DNA of 43,415 nucleotides from Ophiocordyceps camponoti-saundersi (nom. inval.) (taxonomy: Eukaryota > Ascomycota > Sordariomycetes > Hypocreales > Ophiocordycipitaceae): positions 1 through 43,415 of the forward strand of contig PDHQ01000287.1 in assembly GCA_003339415.1 (NCBI GenBank). Reading direction: 5' to 3'. Shown piece after piece: positions 34,036 through 43,415 of this stretch (within the stretch, counting starts at the first letter, position 1; each line of letters starts with the position of its first letter). The notes below the pieces were generated by a model. That model saw only the letters and a program-made list of their open reading frames with translations, searched no databases and was not told the DNA's origin. The position numbers and the translations under genes are program-made.

Positions 34036-35907
34036 ATAACTTTTATATATTTTATAAACTTTACGCTTATAGTAATATAGATATAAACTTTTTATTTTTA
34101 TATTATAAGTAAACTTTGCTCCCTTTATTACTTTATAATAATAGTAAGCTACGCTTAGAGTAACTTTAAAAAGGAGGGTAACGCTATATAAGTTAATTAT
34201 AACCGCGAAAATTTTTTACTTTATATATAACTTTACTTTAAATTATAATAGCTATAAACTTAAAAGTTTATTATATTTATTACTTTATTAAAAGCTAAGG
34301 TAAATATTAATAAGATTATTTTAGAAAATATTTTTATCTTTATATAAGTAATTATTAAATAAATAGCGGAGTTTAAGAAAGCTTAAGGAGGCGCCCCCTT
34401 TACTTTAACTTTATTAGTTAGTAATATCTTTTTAGCTATTATAGCTATAATTTCCTATCTTTTTTATAGCTTTAAAGGGAGCGAAACTCCTTCGATATAA
34501 GCTATAATTATAGCTAAAGCGCTAAAAAAGATTATTAAAAAGTAAGTTCTTAAGTAATATAAGCGATAGCTTATAACTTACTTTAACTTTATTATTACTT
34601 TACTTTAAATTTAAAGCTTTATAATAATTAAAATAAATATTAATTATAGATTTTAGAAATAAAGCTAAGATTTTATAATAAGAAAATTACTTAATAATAA
34701 TATTACGGTAATATTCTAAAATACTATTTATAAGCTTTAGTTTAATTTAAAATAGCTTTATATTACTTTTAGAGAAAAGGTATATTTAATTAGTAAAGGT
34801 TATACTTTTATTATAAAAAAGGTATTAATATAAGCTTTATAATAAAATAATAAGGAAGCTTTTTAGAAAATAATTAAGTTATTAAATAAAGTTTTAATAA
34901 TATAACTATATATAAAAAATATTATTTTAAAACTTAGTAAAATTCCTTAATAATTATTATTAATAGCGTAATAAATATAAATTAAATTTATAATAAAAAT
35001 ATAATAATATAAGTAAAAAATTTTAATATTAAACTATATATACTAAAAGTTTAATTTAAATAATATTTTAAATATTATTAACTTAAATATACTATTAAAT
35101 ATTATATAATAAAGCTATAATATAATAAATATTTTACCGCTTTATATATAAAAAGTAAGTTTACTTACTTTATAGCTTATAAGAAAAAATTATATTATTA
35201 CTCTTTCTATTAAAAATTTTATTTTAAATAAAGTTAATTTTACCTTAAAATAAGAGCGGTATAAAACTAAGCGAAAAATATATACGCTACTTAACTTTAA
35301 AAATTTATAAATTAAAATTTTATATATACTGCCCTTTCTCCCCCTCCGGCGCTAATTAGAAATTAGTAATAGCTAAGGTAAAAATATTAAAAAGCGAATA
35401 TAATAATACCTCCTCCTTTAACTTTAACTTTATACTTATTTATAGCTTTATTATAATAATTTAGCTATTTCTTAAAATTAGCTATTATAAGGTTTATTAT
35501 ATAATAATAAAACTTTTATATATACTTAAGCTACGCTAATAAGGCCTTAATTAATTAAATTATTAAAGCTATTTTAATTAAATATAAAGATTTAATTTAT
35601 AGCGATAATAATAGCTAGGAGGATAAGTAAGCTATATAAACTTTATATTAAACTTAGTTTACGCGTACTTTTACTACTATAAAGTCCGTTTTAGGGGAAA
35701 TATTAGCTTTTAAATTATTAGTTAATATTTAACTTATTATATATATAAAATATTAAGTACGGGCGGGGTCTAACTTAAAGCTAAGGTAACGCTAAAGGGG
35801 AGGGTTTTACTTTTAGCTTTCTAGTTTTTCCCCCTCTTAGAATATATATAAGATAGTTTTAAGCTATATATAATATATTAGTATATAAATATTATTATTA
35901 TTATTAT
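34036..35907 (+). mobile_element. A3: family A copy inserted in A6
   Basis: This 1872-bp copy is collinear with A1 and starts ATAACTTTTATATATT, ending in GTATATAAA and a run of ATT units. It lies in opposite orientation within A6, with perfect 15-bp duplications on both sides. The inverted arrangement of A3 and A6 could let transcripts of the region fold on themselves. It is moderately mutated and retains CGCGTACTTTTACTACTATAAAG near its 3' part. Confidence 0.9.
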
Positions 35908-37819
35908 TATATTACTCTTATTTTAAAATAAAGTTAATTTTACTTAAGGTAAAACTTTTAATAAAAAAGGTAATAATATAATCTTTTCTTATAAGCTATA
36001 AAATAAATAAACTTACTTTTTATATATAAAATAATAAAATATTTATTATATTATAGCTTTATTATATAATATTTAGTAATATATTAAAATTAGTAATATT
36101 TAAAATATTATTAAGGTTAGACTTTTAATATATATAACTTAGTATTAAAAATCTTTACTTATATTATTATATTTTTATTATAAAATTAGTTTATATTTAT
36201 TATATTATTAATAATAATTATTAAGAAACTATAATAAGTTTATAAATAATATTTCTTTATATATAATTATCTTATTAAAACCTTATTTAAAAACTTAATT
36301 TTTTTTAAAAAGCTTTTTTATTATTTTATTATAAAGCTTATATTAATACTTTTTTTATAATAAAAATATAACCTTTATTAATTAAATATATTTTTTTAAA
36401 AATAATCTTAAGTTATTTTTAAATAGATTAAAGCTTATAAATAATATTTTAAAATATTATTATAATATTATTATTAGGTAATTTCCTTATTATAAAAGCT
36501 TAGCTTTATTTTTAAAATTTATAATTAATATTTATTATAATTACCTTAAAAGTTTAAATTTAAAATAAAATAATAATAAAGTTAAAATAAATTATAAGCT
36601 ATTATTTATATTACTTAGAAACTTATTTTATAATAATCTTTTCTAACGCTTTAGCTATAATTATAGCATATATTAAAAAAATTCTATTTCCCTTAAAGTT
36701 ATATAAAAAAGAAACTATAATTATAATAGCTAAGAAAATATTATTAACTAATAAAGTTAGAGTAAGGTGGGCGCTTTCTTAAACCTTCTTAAACTCCGCT
36801 ATTTATTTAATAATTACTTATATAAAAATAAAAATATTTTTTAAAATAATCTTATTAATATTTACCTTAGCTTTTAATAAAATAATAAGTATAATAAATT
36901 TTTAAGTTTAAGATTATTATAATCTAAAGTAAAGCTATATTCTAAATAAAGAATTTTTATAGTTTTAATTAACTTATATAATATTACTTTTTTTAAAGTT
37001 ATTTTTAATATAGCTTATTATTATTATATAATAATAAAGGGAGCGGAGTCTGCTTATAATATAAGAATAAAAAGTCTATATTTATATTATTATAAGCGTA
37101 GAGTTTATAGAATATATAAAAGTTAAAGTAAATTAGGAAAATACCTTTTTATTAATATATTTTTTAAAAGAGAAGTTAGCGGTTTTTTTAAAGTTAAAAT
37201 TATTTATTAAAAGATATCTTTACTTTTTTTAATTTATAAAAAGGATTCGGTTTCCTTATTTCCTTTAGTTAATATAGCTAGCTTTTTATTTTTATTATTT
37301 ATAGTTTAAAAATATTCTTAAATAAGGGGATGTTAATTTTTAAAAAATATACTAAGTAAGTAAAGAGTTTTTTTTAAAAATATATTAAAAATAATTAATT
37401 TTATTATAAAGTTAATTATAATTATTAATTATAAGAAGGTTATTTAAGAAATAATTAATAGCTAATAATAACTTAGTTTTTTAAAGATTATTTTTATAAA
37501 GTAAATATTTCTTAATTAGTTTAATTTCCTTATATTATAAAATAAAGTATTTTTCTTTAAAAAGATACTTTACTTTTATTTACTTATAAATATTAAAAAT
37601 ATAAGCTTTTTCCCTTTTAGCTATCCTTTTTTCCTTAATTAAGTTAAGTAATTTAAAAGTAAAGAGATAATATATAGCTAGAGTTATTTAATAAATATAA
37701 TAAAGCTTTTTTCTAAGCTAAATATTTATACTTATAAGGCTTATTAATAAAAAATAATTTTTATCTAATTTACTAGCTTAATAACTAAAGATTTATAAGT
37801 TAGTAAGATATAAAATTAT

Positions 37820-38417
37820 TATTAGTTAATATACGCTTATATATATAATTTACTAATAATTATATATATTAAACTAGCTATTAAATATAATATATAAATA
37901 AGGGAGATAAGCTAGCTATTAATAGAAAAGTTATAAATTAGCTATTATATAAAAAATAAAAATAAATATAAGTTTTTAAAAATTAAAAATATAATTATAA
38001 GAAAATTTAAATTATTACTTAAAAGAATATTAAGCTAATTATATAGCTAAAAGCGTAAGGAAGATTTCTTAATATAATCTTAAAAATATTTACTTAAAAG
38101 GATTTTAAAGTAATTCTTATATATATTAGTAAAATAAAGATTTCCTAATATATAGTAATTTCCTAGCGCGCGGGGATTTCTTTATAAAGTCTAAAAATTT
38201 CTAAAAATATATTTTAATATTAAATCTAGTTAAAACTTTTAGTAAAATCTTAAAAGTAATTAAAGAGAAATCTTAAATAAAAATCCAGGTAATTTTCAAA
38301 GTATAAAGGTAATAAAGTTTTTAAGAGAAATCTAAGTAAAATTCTTAAGAGAAATCTTAGTAAAATATTATAAAAAGTTAAGCGATTTATAGAAGTACTA
38401 TTAAACGTCTTATATTA
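37820..38417 (-). repeat. D LTR (reverse copy)
   Basis: A 598-bp reverse complement of the D LTR. It starts TATTAGTTAATATACG and ends GTCTTATATTA. CCAGG at about 38284 and TTCAAAG at about 38296 preserve rare CA dinucleotides. It confirms the LTR length deduced from the split and intact copies. Confidence 0.85.
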
Positions 38418-38542
38418 TCTCTCTTTCCTTTCCTTAATAACTTTAGTTATAACTTTACTTTAGCTTACTTTATTAATTACTTTTATAAAATATTTATAAC
38501 TTTTTATAATATTAAGCTTATAAAAGGTAATATAAATATTAT
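38418..38542 (+). other. F LTR scrap and unassigned sequence
   Basis: The first 60 bases (CTCTCTTTCC through TTTACTTTAGCTTA) match the second half of the F LTR, cut on the left by the reversed D LTR. The remaining bases up to F2 match nothing else seen. This suggests that D once inserted in, or recombined with, another F copy. Confidence 0.55.
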
Positions 38543-38751
38543 AAGAGATTAGTTTATAACTAATTATAGCTAGATAGGGGGGATTATAATAGATATATTT
38601 AAGTTTTCCTAATAGCGCTTAGTTATCGCGCGGAGTATATAGTTAGCTTAAAAGAGGGGCTTCTTTTCTCTCTTCTTTTTCTTCTTAATAGCTTTAATTA
38701 TAACTTTATTTTAACTTTTTTTATAATTATTATAATAAGACTTTTATATTA
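38543..38751 (+). repeat. F2 left LTR
   Basis: A 209-bp direct repeat of 40416-40628; it contains AGATAGGGGGGATTATAA in place of the AGATAAGGGGGTTTATAG of F1. Confidence 0.85.
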
Positions 38752-39410
38752 ACTAAAGCTTTTTTTATTATTAACTAAATTTAAAAATAAGATTTTAATA
38801 TAAAATATTATTAAATTTTACTTATATTAAAGCTATTTATAGCTTATTTTAGCTTTAATTCTTACTTAGCTATTATATATATTAAATTTATAATTAATAA
38901 AGCTTTAATTAGAAAGCTTAAGTTTTAGTTTTATTATATTTTTTCTTATCTTAATACTTTTAAATAAATATTTTTCCTATATAATATTATAGCTATAAAT
39001 TTTTCTTTTTAGCTTAATACCTTTTTAATATATATCTCTAAGCTTTTTAGAAAGAGTTATAAAAAGCGCTAAATAAGTTTTTCCTTAATTAAGATATATT
39101 AAAAGCTATTAAAGCCTCTTAGAGAATATATTAAAAAGTAAAAATATACCCTTTTTAAAGCTAAACTATTATATTAGTTTAATTATATTAAGATTATTTT
39201 ACTTTTAACTAAGCTATATAAAGAGCTATAAGAGCGTTTAGGTTATAAAAACTAACTTATAATATACGCGGCTTTTATTTGCTTCTTTTAAGGCTTTAAT
39301 AAAGTATTTAATTTTAAGAATAATAAAAATAAAAAGGAAGAAGGAGCTAAAGGTCCTAAAAGGGGAAAAAGATTTAATTTAAACATCCTAGCTAGGCTAG
39401 GGGCTATATA

Positions 39411-39449
39411 AAGCTTATAATTCCACTACCTTATAAGGGGAATTAAAGC
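39411..39449. repeat. Inverted repeat (hairpin) in the 295-bp insertion
   Basis: AAGCTTATAATTCC and, 12 bases later, GGGGAATTAAAGCTT can pair over most of their length, forming a stem of about 13 pairs with small bulges. Confidence 0.6.
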
Positions 39450-39529
39450 TTATATATATAACTAAAAAAGAAGAAGAAAAAGAAGAGAAGAAAGAAGAAA
39501 GAAAACTAGCTTTTTAAATATACCTATAA

Positions 39530-39565
39530 GGTCACGTGCCGGGTCACGTGCTAAGGGTACGTACC
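39530..39565. promoter_or_regulatory. Tandem CACGTG sites (E-box palindromes)
   Basis: Two 12-bp units, GGTCACGTGCCG (39530-39541) and GGTCACGTGCTA (39542-39553), are followed by a diverged unit AGGGTACGTACC. CACGTG is the core site of fungal bHLH factors of the Cbf1/Pho4 type. Whether any factor binds here is unknown; the repeats could equally be transposase binding sites of the inserted element. Confidence 0.5.
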
Positions 39566-40415
39566 GATTTTAAAACCTTCCTTACTTACCTAGCTCTTTT
39601 AAGGCTATTTTATAATAAGGAATATACCTAATATATTAGTTTATTTATTATTACCTTTTATAGCTAATATAATAAATATTATATTTATAACTTTTTATTT
39701 CTTAAGCGCTATTAAGTAATAGTATTATTATTATTATAATTAAATTAGTTATTTTAAATATAATTATCTAAAACTTTATAAGTAAAAAGGGGTATTAAGG
39801 TTAAGGCTTATTAAAAGTAAAGCGGGAAATTTAAATATAAATTTAAAATATTTTAATTAAAGGAATAATAAGTAAAAAAGATATATATATATATTAAATA
39901 TTATAGCTTATGTTATTTCTAGCCTTATTATATTACCTTATATAAAAATAGTTTATATATAACTTAAGTATATAAATTTATAAATAAATATATATATTAA
40001 TTATATTATACTTTAGCTTATAAACTAACGCTAATAATATATAATAAGAAGTATTTAGCTAGCTTTATTATTTATTATAATATAAATTACTTTTTAAGCT
40101 TTTTATAACTAATATAATATTACCTAATCTAATATATTAATTATAAAAGTAAGTTTTTTATTATTAATATATAAATTTACCTTTTTCTATTTTAAGTATT
40201 ATTATAATTTTAAGCTTATTAGAATCTTCCTTATAAGGATTAGAGTTAAATTCCCTAAGTTATAAAAAAGCTTTTTTACCCTTTTATTTTTATCTTTATA
40301 AAAGTTATTAGGTAATTAGCTAAGAACTATATAGAGTATTTAGCTAGTATAATAATATATAACTCTTCTATCTTATACTTTTACTTTCTTAGCTAGCTTA
40401 AAAAAGAGGCTATAT

Positions 40416-40628
40416 AAAGGATTAGTTTATAACTAATTATAGCTAATTAAGGGGGATTATAGCGGATATATTTAGGTCTTTTTAATAGCGCTTAGTTATT
40501 ACGCGGGGTATATAGTTAGCTTAGAAGGGGGGCTTTTTCCCCCTCTCTTTCTTCTTCTTAATAGCTTTAATTATAACTTTATTTTCGCTTATTTTTATAA
40601 TCGCTATAATAAGACCTTTTTAATATTA
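40416..40628 (+). repeat. F2 right LTR
   Basis: A direct repeat of the left LTR, preceded by TTAAAAAAGAGGC, a purine-rich stretch like that before F1's right LTR. It is less decayed than the left one (keeps AGCGGATATATTTAGG and ACGCGGGGTATA). Confidence 0.85.
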
Positions 40629-41407
40629 AATTTTATAAATTAATAAGTATTAAAAAGGCTATAAAATATATTTTTAACAAGTAAAAAAAATAGTAGTTTC
40701 TTTTTATTACTTTATTTAAAGTATAATAGTTAATATAAAAATATTACTTATTACTTAGCTTTTTAATAAGTAAAATAAGAGTAGCTATAAATAATAAGCT
40801 TAAATAAATTTACTTTATATTTATTAAGATAGTAGTTTATTTATAAACCTTAAAAAGGTATTTATAAAGTATATTATAAAATACTTTTTAAAGTAAAAAA
40901 AGTAAAAACTTATTAAGCTACTATGAAACCTAAATATAATAGTTATAATTATTATAATAAAAAGGTAAAATATTTACTTTCTTTTTATTATTAAAGTTAA
41001 TTAAATCTAACACTTTTAAGAGTAAGGAAGAGGTAATAGCTATAATAAAGATCTTAATATATAAAATATAAAAAATAATTTATAAGCTAATAGTAAGAAA
41101 GAAATAATTAATTTACTACTAAGATTTATAATAAATAAAAGTTATAAAGATAAAACTAAAGATAGCTATAATAAAGTAAATAATTTACTTAAACTTTAAA
41201 TAGAAAATAATTATATTATAAATAAAATATATTATAATCTCCTACTTACTAAAATATAATAAAATATTATTATATATTATTTAAAGTAAATTAAAGATTA
41301 AGTTTTAAATAAAGCTTAGAATTATATATTATATAATAAGAAATTATTAGCTATTAATATTAGCTATAAAGTAAATAAAGTAATAAAAAATAAATATAGC
41401 TTAATAT
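40629..41407 (+). other. Scrap partly shared with E
   Basis: The second half (about 41040-41407) is a heavily mutated copy of E 3590-3970; landmarks include GATATAAAATATAA-like and GCTATTAATATTAGCTATAAAG words in the same order. The first 400 bases (40629-41040) do not match E that I can see, and show no coding signal. So the E 3590-3985 segment also exists outside E's LTRs. Confidence 0.6.
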
Positions 41408-41423
41408 ATATTTATATTATTAA
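41408..41423. repeat. Target-site duplication, left of A7
   Basis: ATATTTATATTATTAA is repeated exactly at 43297-43312 (16 of 16). The right copy forms part of the first unit of the 20-bp tandem array. Confidence 0.8.
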
Positions 41424-43296
41424 ATAAATAAATAAATTATATACTAGTATACCTTATATAGCTTAAAACTATTTTATATATATTTTAAAAGGGCGAAAAA
41501 CCGGAGAACTTAAAGTAAAACCCTCCCCTTAAGTATTACCTTAACTTTAAGTTAGACCCCGCCTATACCTAGCACTTTATATATTTAATAAGTTAAGTAT
41601 TAACTAATAATTTAAAAGCTTATATTTCCCCTAAAGTAAACTTTACGGTAATAAAAATATATATAAACTAAGTTTAATTTAAAATCTAGATAGCTTACTT
41701 ATCCTTTTAGCTATTATTATTACTATAAACTAAATCCTTATATTTAATTAAAAAAGCTTTAATAATTTAATCTATTAAGGCCTTATTAGCGTAGCTTAGG
41801 AATATATAAAAGTTTTATTATTTTCTAATAGACTTTATAATAGCTAATTTTAAAAAATAGCTAAATTATTATAGTAAAGCTATAGATAAATATAAAGTTA
41901 AAGTTAAAGGAGAAGGTATTATTATACTTACTTTTTAGTATTTCCGCCTTAGCTATTACTAGTTTCTAATTAACGCTAAAAAAAAAGGAGGAGGGGTAAT
42001 ATATATAGAGTTTTAGTTTATAAACTTTTAAAATTAAGTAATATATATATTCTTCGCTTAGTCTTATATTACTCTTATCTTAAAATAAAGTTAACTTTAC
42101 TTAAGGTAAAACCCTTAATAAAAAAAGTAATAATATAATCTTTTTTTATAAGCTATAAGGTAAGCGGATTTACTTTTTATATATAAAGCGGTAAAATATT
42201 TATTATATTATAGCTTTATTATATAATATTTAATAATATATTTAAGTTAATAATATTTAAAATATTATTAAAATTAAACTTTTATTATATATAGTTTAGT
42301 ATTAAAAATCTCTATTTATATTATTATACCTTTATTATAAATTTAGTTTATATCTGCTATATTATTAATAATAATTATTAAAAAGCTCCGCTAAATCTTA
42401 AAATAATATTTTTTTCGTATATAATTATATTATTAAAACCTTATTTAATAACTTAATCTTCTTATAAAAAGCTTCCTTATTACCTTACTATAAAGCTTAC
42501 GCTAATATTTTTTTATAATAAGAGTATAACCTTTATTAGTTAAGTATACTTTTTCTTTAAAAATAATATAAAGCTATTTTAAATTAAATTAAAGCTTATA
42601 AATAATATTTTAAAATATTATTATAATATCGCCGCTAAGTAATTTCCTTATTATAAAAGCTTAGCTTTACTTATAAAGTTTATAGTTAATATTTATTATA
42701 ATTACCTTTAAATTTTAAACTTAGAGCGGAGTAGCTATAAAATTAAAATAAATTATAAGCTATTATTTATATCGCTAAATAATTTACTTTTTAATAGTTT
42801 TTTTTAGCGCTTTAGCTATAATTATAGCTTATATTAGAGAAGTTCTGCTTCCCCCTAAGCTATAGAAAAAAGAGGAAACTACGGCTATAATAGCTAAGGA
42901 GATATTACTAACTAATAGAGTTAGAGTAAAGGGGGTACCTTTTTAGACTTTTTTAAACTCCGCTACTTATTTAATAATTACTTATATAAAGATAAAAATA
43001 TCTCTTAAAATAATTTTATTAATATTTACTTTAGCTTCTAATAAGGTAATAAATATAATAAACTCTTAGGTTTAAGATTATTATAATTTAAAGTAAAGCT
43101 ATATTTTAGGTAAAAAATTTTTATAGTTATAATTAACTTATATAGCGTTACCCTCCTCTTAGGAGTTATTTTAAGCGCAGCTAGCTATTATTATAAAATA
43201 ATAAAGGGAGTAAAATCTACTTATAATATAAAAATAAAAAGTTTATATCCGCGTTACTATAAGTTTAGAGTTTATAAAATATATTATTTATTACTA
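41424..43296 (-). mobile_element. A7: family A retroelement, full length, reverse
   Basis: This 1873-bp reversed copy begins with a TAAA/TAAT tail (AATAAATAAATAAATT), then ACTAGTATACC, and is collinear with A5. It is flanked by 16-bp duplications. The tail has drifted from ATT units to ATTT units. It inserted into the scrap shared with E. Confidence 0.85.
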
Positions 43297-43300
43297 ATAT

Positions 43301-43415
43301 TTATATTATTAATAATATATTTATATTATTAATAATATATTTATATTATTAATAATATATTTATATTATTAATAATATATTTATATTATTAATAATATAT
43401 TTATATTATTAATAA
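43301..43415. repeat. 20-bp tandem repeat running off the window
   Basis: Unit TTATATTATTAATAATATAT in 5.75 identical copies, continuing to the last base. The unit is nearly self-complementary. It overlaps the right target duplication of A7, and resembles the E-derived sequence around 3955-3995. The window end may coincide with an assembly break in this array. Confidence 0.95.

Larger units (their letters stand above)
31580..37123 (-). mobile_element. A6: family A copy split by F1 and A3
   Basis: Three collinear pieces (31580-32110, 33896-34035, 35908-37123) add up to about 1.87 kb, the standard family length, once the duplicated target bases are discounted. It starts with an ATA/AAT tail and TAATATACTTTATATAGC. 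The left and right flanks share TAAAGTAAGT (31570-31579) and TAAAGTAAAT (37124-37133), a 10-bp candidate duplication within D sequence with one G to A difference. It was later hit by F1 and A3. Confidence 0.82.
29237..38417 (-). mobile_element. Reversed D fragment, split by A5 and A6
   Basis: Three pieces on the minus strand (37134-38417, 31236-31579, 29237-29352) are collinear with the first 1.8 kb of D: the 600-bp LTR and about 1.2 kb of internal sequence (D 15850 to about 17090). The gaps are exactly the A5 and A6 insertions, each flanked by a duplication of D sequence. The left end at 29237 abuts A4 without the rest of D, so the fragment was cut there. It shares no open frame with D beyond what RIP left. 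Confidence 0.8.
39323..39617. mobile_element. 295-bp insertion in F2, lightly mutated
   Basis: This is present in F2 but missing at the same point of F1 (TTTTAGGAATATTC). Flanking AAGAATA (39316-39322) and AGGAATA (39618-39624) form a likely 7-bp duplication with one G/A difference. The inside differs from its surroundings: CA and TG occur freely, there is a polypurine run of about 40 bases (39465-39504), a TATA-like TATATAAAG, a hairpin, and tandem CACGTG sites. I see no good terminal inverted repeats, so whether it is a MITE, a SINE or a fragment of a larger element is open. No ORF of note. Confidence 0.65.
38543..40628 (+). mobile_element. F2: second F element, with an insertion
   Basis: Its LTRs are at 38543-38751 and 40416-40628, and the internal region is collinear with F1. 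Most CpG sites kept in F1 are TA here, so it is more heavily mutated. A 295-bp segment (39323-39617) absent from F1 interrupts it. The target duplication is not certain; AT-rich flanks (AATATTAT left, AATTT right) do not match cleanly. Confidence 0.82.

Noticed and set aside
39530..39565. Functional Pho4/Cbf1-controlled promoter of a host gene
   Set aside because: No gene lies nearby; the CACGTG sites belong to an inserted repeat and may serve the element itself.
43301..43415. CRISPR-like array
   Set aside because: The 20-bp units are directly adjacent with no spacers; this is a simple tandem repeat.

Overview
This window looks like a block of transposon relics from a filamentous ascomycete (Pezizomycotina) whose repeats have been heavily mutated by repeat-induced point mutation (RIP). 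The sequence is extremely A+T rich. The dinucleotides CA and TG are almost missing while TA is everywhere, and copies of the same repeat differ nearly only by C-to-T and G-to-A changes. I find no intact protein-coding gene, rRNA, tRNA, CRISPR array or telomere repeat. Species cannot be named from this sequence.

Left 27 kb (1-27290): a nested stack. A (ATT)44 microsatellite at 1-132 and a C-repeat body at 27291-27684 appear to be two halves of one old element, split by a Ty3/gypsy-type retrotransposon D (135-27290, 600-bp LTRs, about 10.2 kb once its insertions are removed). D's 5' LTR is split by a second gypsy-type element E (327-15436, flanked by the 5-bp duplication TACTA). E in turn contains a C repeat (1083-1503), an A element (A1, 5154-7027) and a short LTR element B (7148-9936, 250-bp LTRs). 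D's internal part holds A2 (21626-23498). Reverse transcriptase (D), RNase H (E) and integrase (D and E) relics can be read in single frames, with catalytic Asp/Glu codons turned into Asn/Lys and Gln codons into stops.

Middle (27291-38417): the C body, an unassigned stretch, a solo B LTR, a 5'-truncated A copy (A4), then a reversed D fragment (29237-38417) carrying A5 and A6. A6 is itself split by F1, a 1.78-kb LTR element with no visible pol, and by A3.

Right end (38418-43415): an F LTR scrap, F2 (38543-40628) carrying a 295-bp insertion that is much less mutated and has two tandem CACGTG sites, a scrap shared with E, A7, and a 20-bp tandem repeat running off the window.

The most notable object is family A: six near-full copies of strikingly constant size (1872-1883 bp) plus one 5'-truncated copy, with ATT-type 3' tails and target duplications of 10-16 bp that I can read for all six. 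That is the signature of target-primed reverse transcription, yet I see no reverse transcriptase in the element. All findings come from reading by eye; coordinates of element ends carry an uncertainty of a few bases.
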